The notes under the pieces were generated by a model, which saw only the letters and a program-made list of their open reading frames with translations, was not told the origin of the DNA and searched no databases. From NCBI RefSeq assembly GCF_900021165.1, contig NZ_FCOQ01000029.1, forward strand, positions 33,006 to 97,005: a stretch of 64,000 nucleotides of DNA, written 5' to 3'. This stretch comes from Paenibacillus phocaeensis (GTDB lineage Bacteria; Bacillota; Bacilli; Paenibacillales; Paenibacillaceae). Below, piece after piece: positions 62,741 to 64,000 of this stretch. How positions within the stretch are numbered: the first letter of the stretch is position 1; every line of letters starts with the position of its first letter. The position numbers and the translations under genes were made by a program.

Positions 62741-63706
62741 ATGTCCATGACCCGTGAACAGATTCGCGATTATGTCATGACCTATCTGGAAGCAACAGAA
62801 TGTCAGTTTCTTGAGAAGTCCCCTCATCATGTCACGGTGAAGTTATCCCCCCGCGCCGACCGCGATTTGACAAACCGTCCCTATTATTGGGGATTTATCG
62901 AACGAACCGGAGCGGAGCCGGAAACGATGTCGTTTTCATTTGTTTTTGATCCGGAGGCACATCAAGCGGCCGAAAATGCGAAGGCGGCCCGGGAAAGTCC
63001 AAGCCCCGGACCGCAGCAGCAAATGGAAGCCGCTCAGGAGGACGCCCTGCTCGGCCGCTACTTCGGCGCGGTAAGGCCTCTCCCGGTGCTTGGTCCCGGG
63101 CGGATTCAGCGCGAGGAGCTGGCGTTTGGCAGCCCGCGGCTCAAGCAGATATTTGAAGCGGCACGGAAGGGCGGCCGTTTTGTATATCTCTTCGAGGAGC
63201 CGGGCCAACGTCAACGGCTGGCGCTGCTGCCCGCCGCTTACGAGCCCTGGCTGGGCGTTTGCTTCAAGGTGGAGTTCTGCTGCGATATGAAGCGAGAGGA
63301 GCTGCACTATTACGGGGTATCCTTGCTGACGGGCGCTATAGACGAATCGTTTCAGGCTCGCCTGACGACTAAGCCGATGGTTCCCCGACTGCCGGAAAAC
63401 GTGCATATCGAACCTACCCAGCTCTCTCTGGATGCCGGGCGCGCCGCGCTCGAGCAGCGGCTTGCCGATCGGATCGCCGGTTATGATGACACCTGGGCGC
63501 AGGAAGCCCGCGAACGGCTGAATGACGAGCTCGCCTTAATCGACGCTTATTATAAGGATCTCGTGAAGGACCCCGAGCCCGAGCGGGCCCAAGAGGCAAC
63601 CGAACAATACGAAGCAAGGCGGGAGGAAATCCGCTGGCAATACGAGCCGAGAATTGTCGTATCCGCTTTGGGCTGCGGCATCTTTCATCTGCGTTCGCCG
63701 CGGTGA
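62741..63706 (+). CDS. yqhG: YqhG-family protein of unknown function
   Basis: 321 residues, longer than I recall for the Bacillus protein (about 260). Typical N-terminus with LTNRPYYWGFIERTG; a Gln/Ala-rich stretch (EAHQAAENAKAARE) near residue 75 may be the extra part. A charged helical C-terminal third. No catalytic motif and no membrane segment. It always travels with the YqhH ATPase, so it probably assists it, but there is no known activity. An AGGAGG ribosome site is inside the end of yqhH. Confidence 0.88.
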   Translation: MSMTREQIRDYVMTYLEATECQFLEKSPHHVTVKLSPRADRDLTNRPYYWGFIERTGAEPETMSFSFVFDPEAHQAAENAKAARESPSPGPQQQMEAAQEDALLGRYFGAVRPLPVLGPGRIQREELAFGSPRLKQIFEAARKGGRFVYLFEEPGQRQRLALLPAAYEPWLGVCFKVEFCCDMKREELHYYGVSLLTGAIDESFQARLTTKPMVPRLPENVHIEPTQLSLDAGRAALEQRLADRIAGYDDTWAQEARERLNDELALIDAYYKDLVKDPEPERAQEATEQYEARREEIRWQYEPRIVVSALGCGIFHLRSPR

Positions 63707-63876
63707 CGAGAAATCGACCTTTTCTCGCTAAAAGACCGCAAAAATAGAAGCAGTTGGCAGGCCATCCGCGCGACAGGTTGCAACATCCTTTTTGGACCGG
63801 CTCCGGTACAATGGACAAGCAATGGAAACCAGGTGCGAAATGCCTGATTCAAACGAAAGGCCAGGGAGGCGATACC

Positions 63877-64000
63877 ATGCCAGAACCACGCAAACCTCAA
63901 ACGAAATGGACGATCACCTGCAAAATCCTCTTATGTGCAAGCATCTTATATAGCGCATCCGGCGCGGGCGGCCTCGGCAGGCTCAGCGCTGCGGCGGCGG
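63877..64000 (+). CDS. Start of a putative secreted or membrane protein (partial)
   Basis: 41 codons to the window edge. GGGAGG is 7 bases upstream of the ATG. Polar basic start (MPEPRKPQTKWT) then a hydrophobic stretch (KILLCASILYSASGAGG), like a Sec signal peptide or membrane anchor. The rest is not in view, so no function. Confidence 0.6.
   Translation, partial: MPEPRKPQTKWTITCKILLCASILYSASGAGGLGRLSAAAA

Noticed and set aside
63707..63727. Hairpin after yqhG as a terminator
   Set aside because: The 7-bp stem has no T-run after it, and the next gene follows in the same direction.

Overview
The window reads as chromosomal DNA of a Gram-positive, endospore-former-like bacterium of the Paenibacillus type. 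The reasons are strong GGAGG ribosome sites, many lipobox-type solute-binding proteins, repeated YesM/YesN-like two-component pairs, LplB/LplC-type permeases, a yqhH-yqhG pair as in Bacillus, and a class II (B12) ribonucleotide reductase. The genus is an inference from gene style, not from a marker gene. No tRNA, rRNA, CRISPR array, transposase or phage gene was seen. Most genes are on the minus strand.

Layout. 1-3919: an operon of solute-binding lipoprotein, YesM-type kinase and YesN-type regulator (cut by the window edge) with no permease in view. 4070-6710: a small-enzyme operon (NTF2-like, histidine phosphatase, AAC(6')-like aminoglycoside acetyltransferase, GNAT, DinB-like). 6624-7710: a gene broken by two compensating frameshifts and a small membrane protein. 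7817-9309: a GPP34-like protein with a MerR-type mini-protein, whose promoter is followed by a run of 7-bp repeats. 9351-13713: HelD, a nitroreductase, a small acidic protein and an SDR dehydrogenase. 13945-21093: a rhamnogalacturonan/pectin-type uptake locus (large AraC regulator, two permeases, lipoprotein, GH105 hydrolase). 21234-28621: a second importer with its own two-component system. 28687-30994: alkaline phosphatase and a seven-repeat RCC1-like protein.

31170-41584 is an acid-sugar catabolic region. It holds two tandem SDRs plus an enolase-superfamily enzyme on the plus strand, mannonate dehydratase (uxuA) with a MalFG-type importer on the minus strand, an RraA-family protein, an AraC regulator and a GntR/FadR regulator. 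41634-47565 is an importer with two Gfo/Idh/MocA dehydrogenases under a consensus cre site. 47672-57547 is a nearly complete mannoside pathway: importer, GH38 alpha-mannosidase, ROK sugar kinase and mannose-6-phosphate isomerase, with a divergent ROK repressor. 57595-60496 is nrdJ with a two-box NrdR operator and a leader hairpin that looks like an attenuator. 60956-64000 is yqhH, yqhG and the start of a secreted protein.

Five complete importers plus one orphan binding protein lie in 64 kb, and none has an ATPase gene. They very likely share an MsmX-type ATPase encoded elsewhere. The theme is plant polysaccharide scavenging: pectin fragments, uronates, mannosides and probably inositol-like or acid sugars, with local sensors or repressors and catabolite (CcpA) control.
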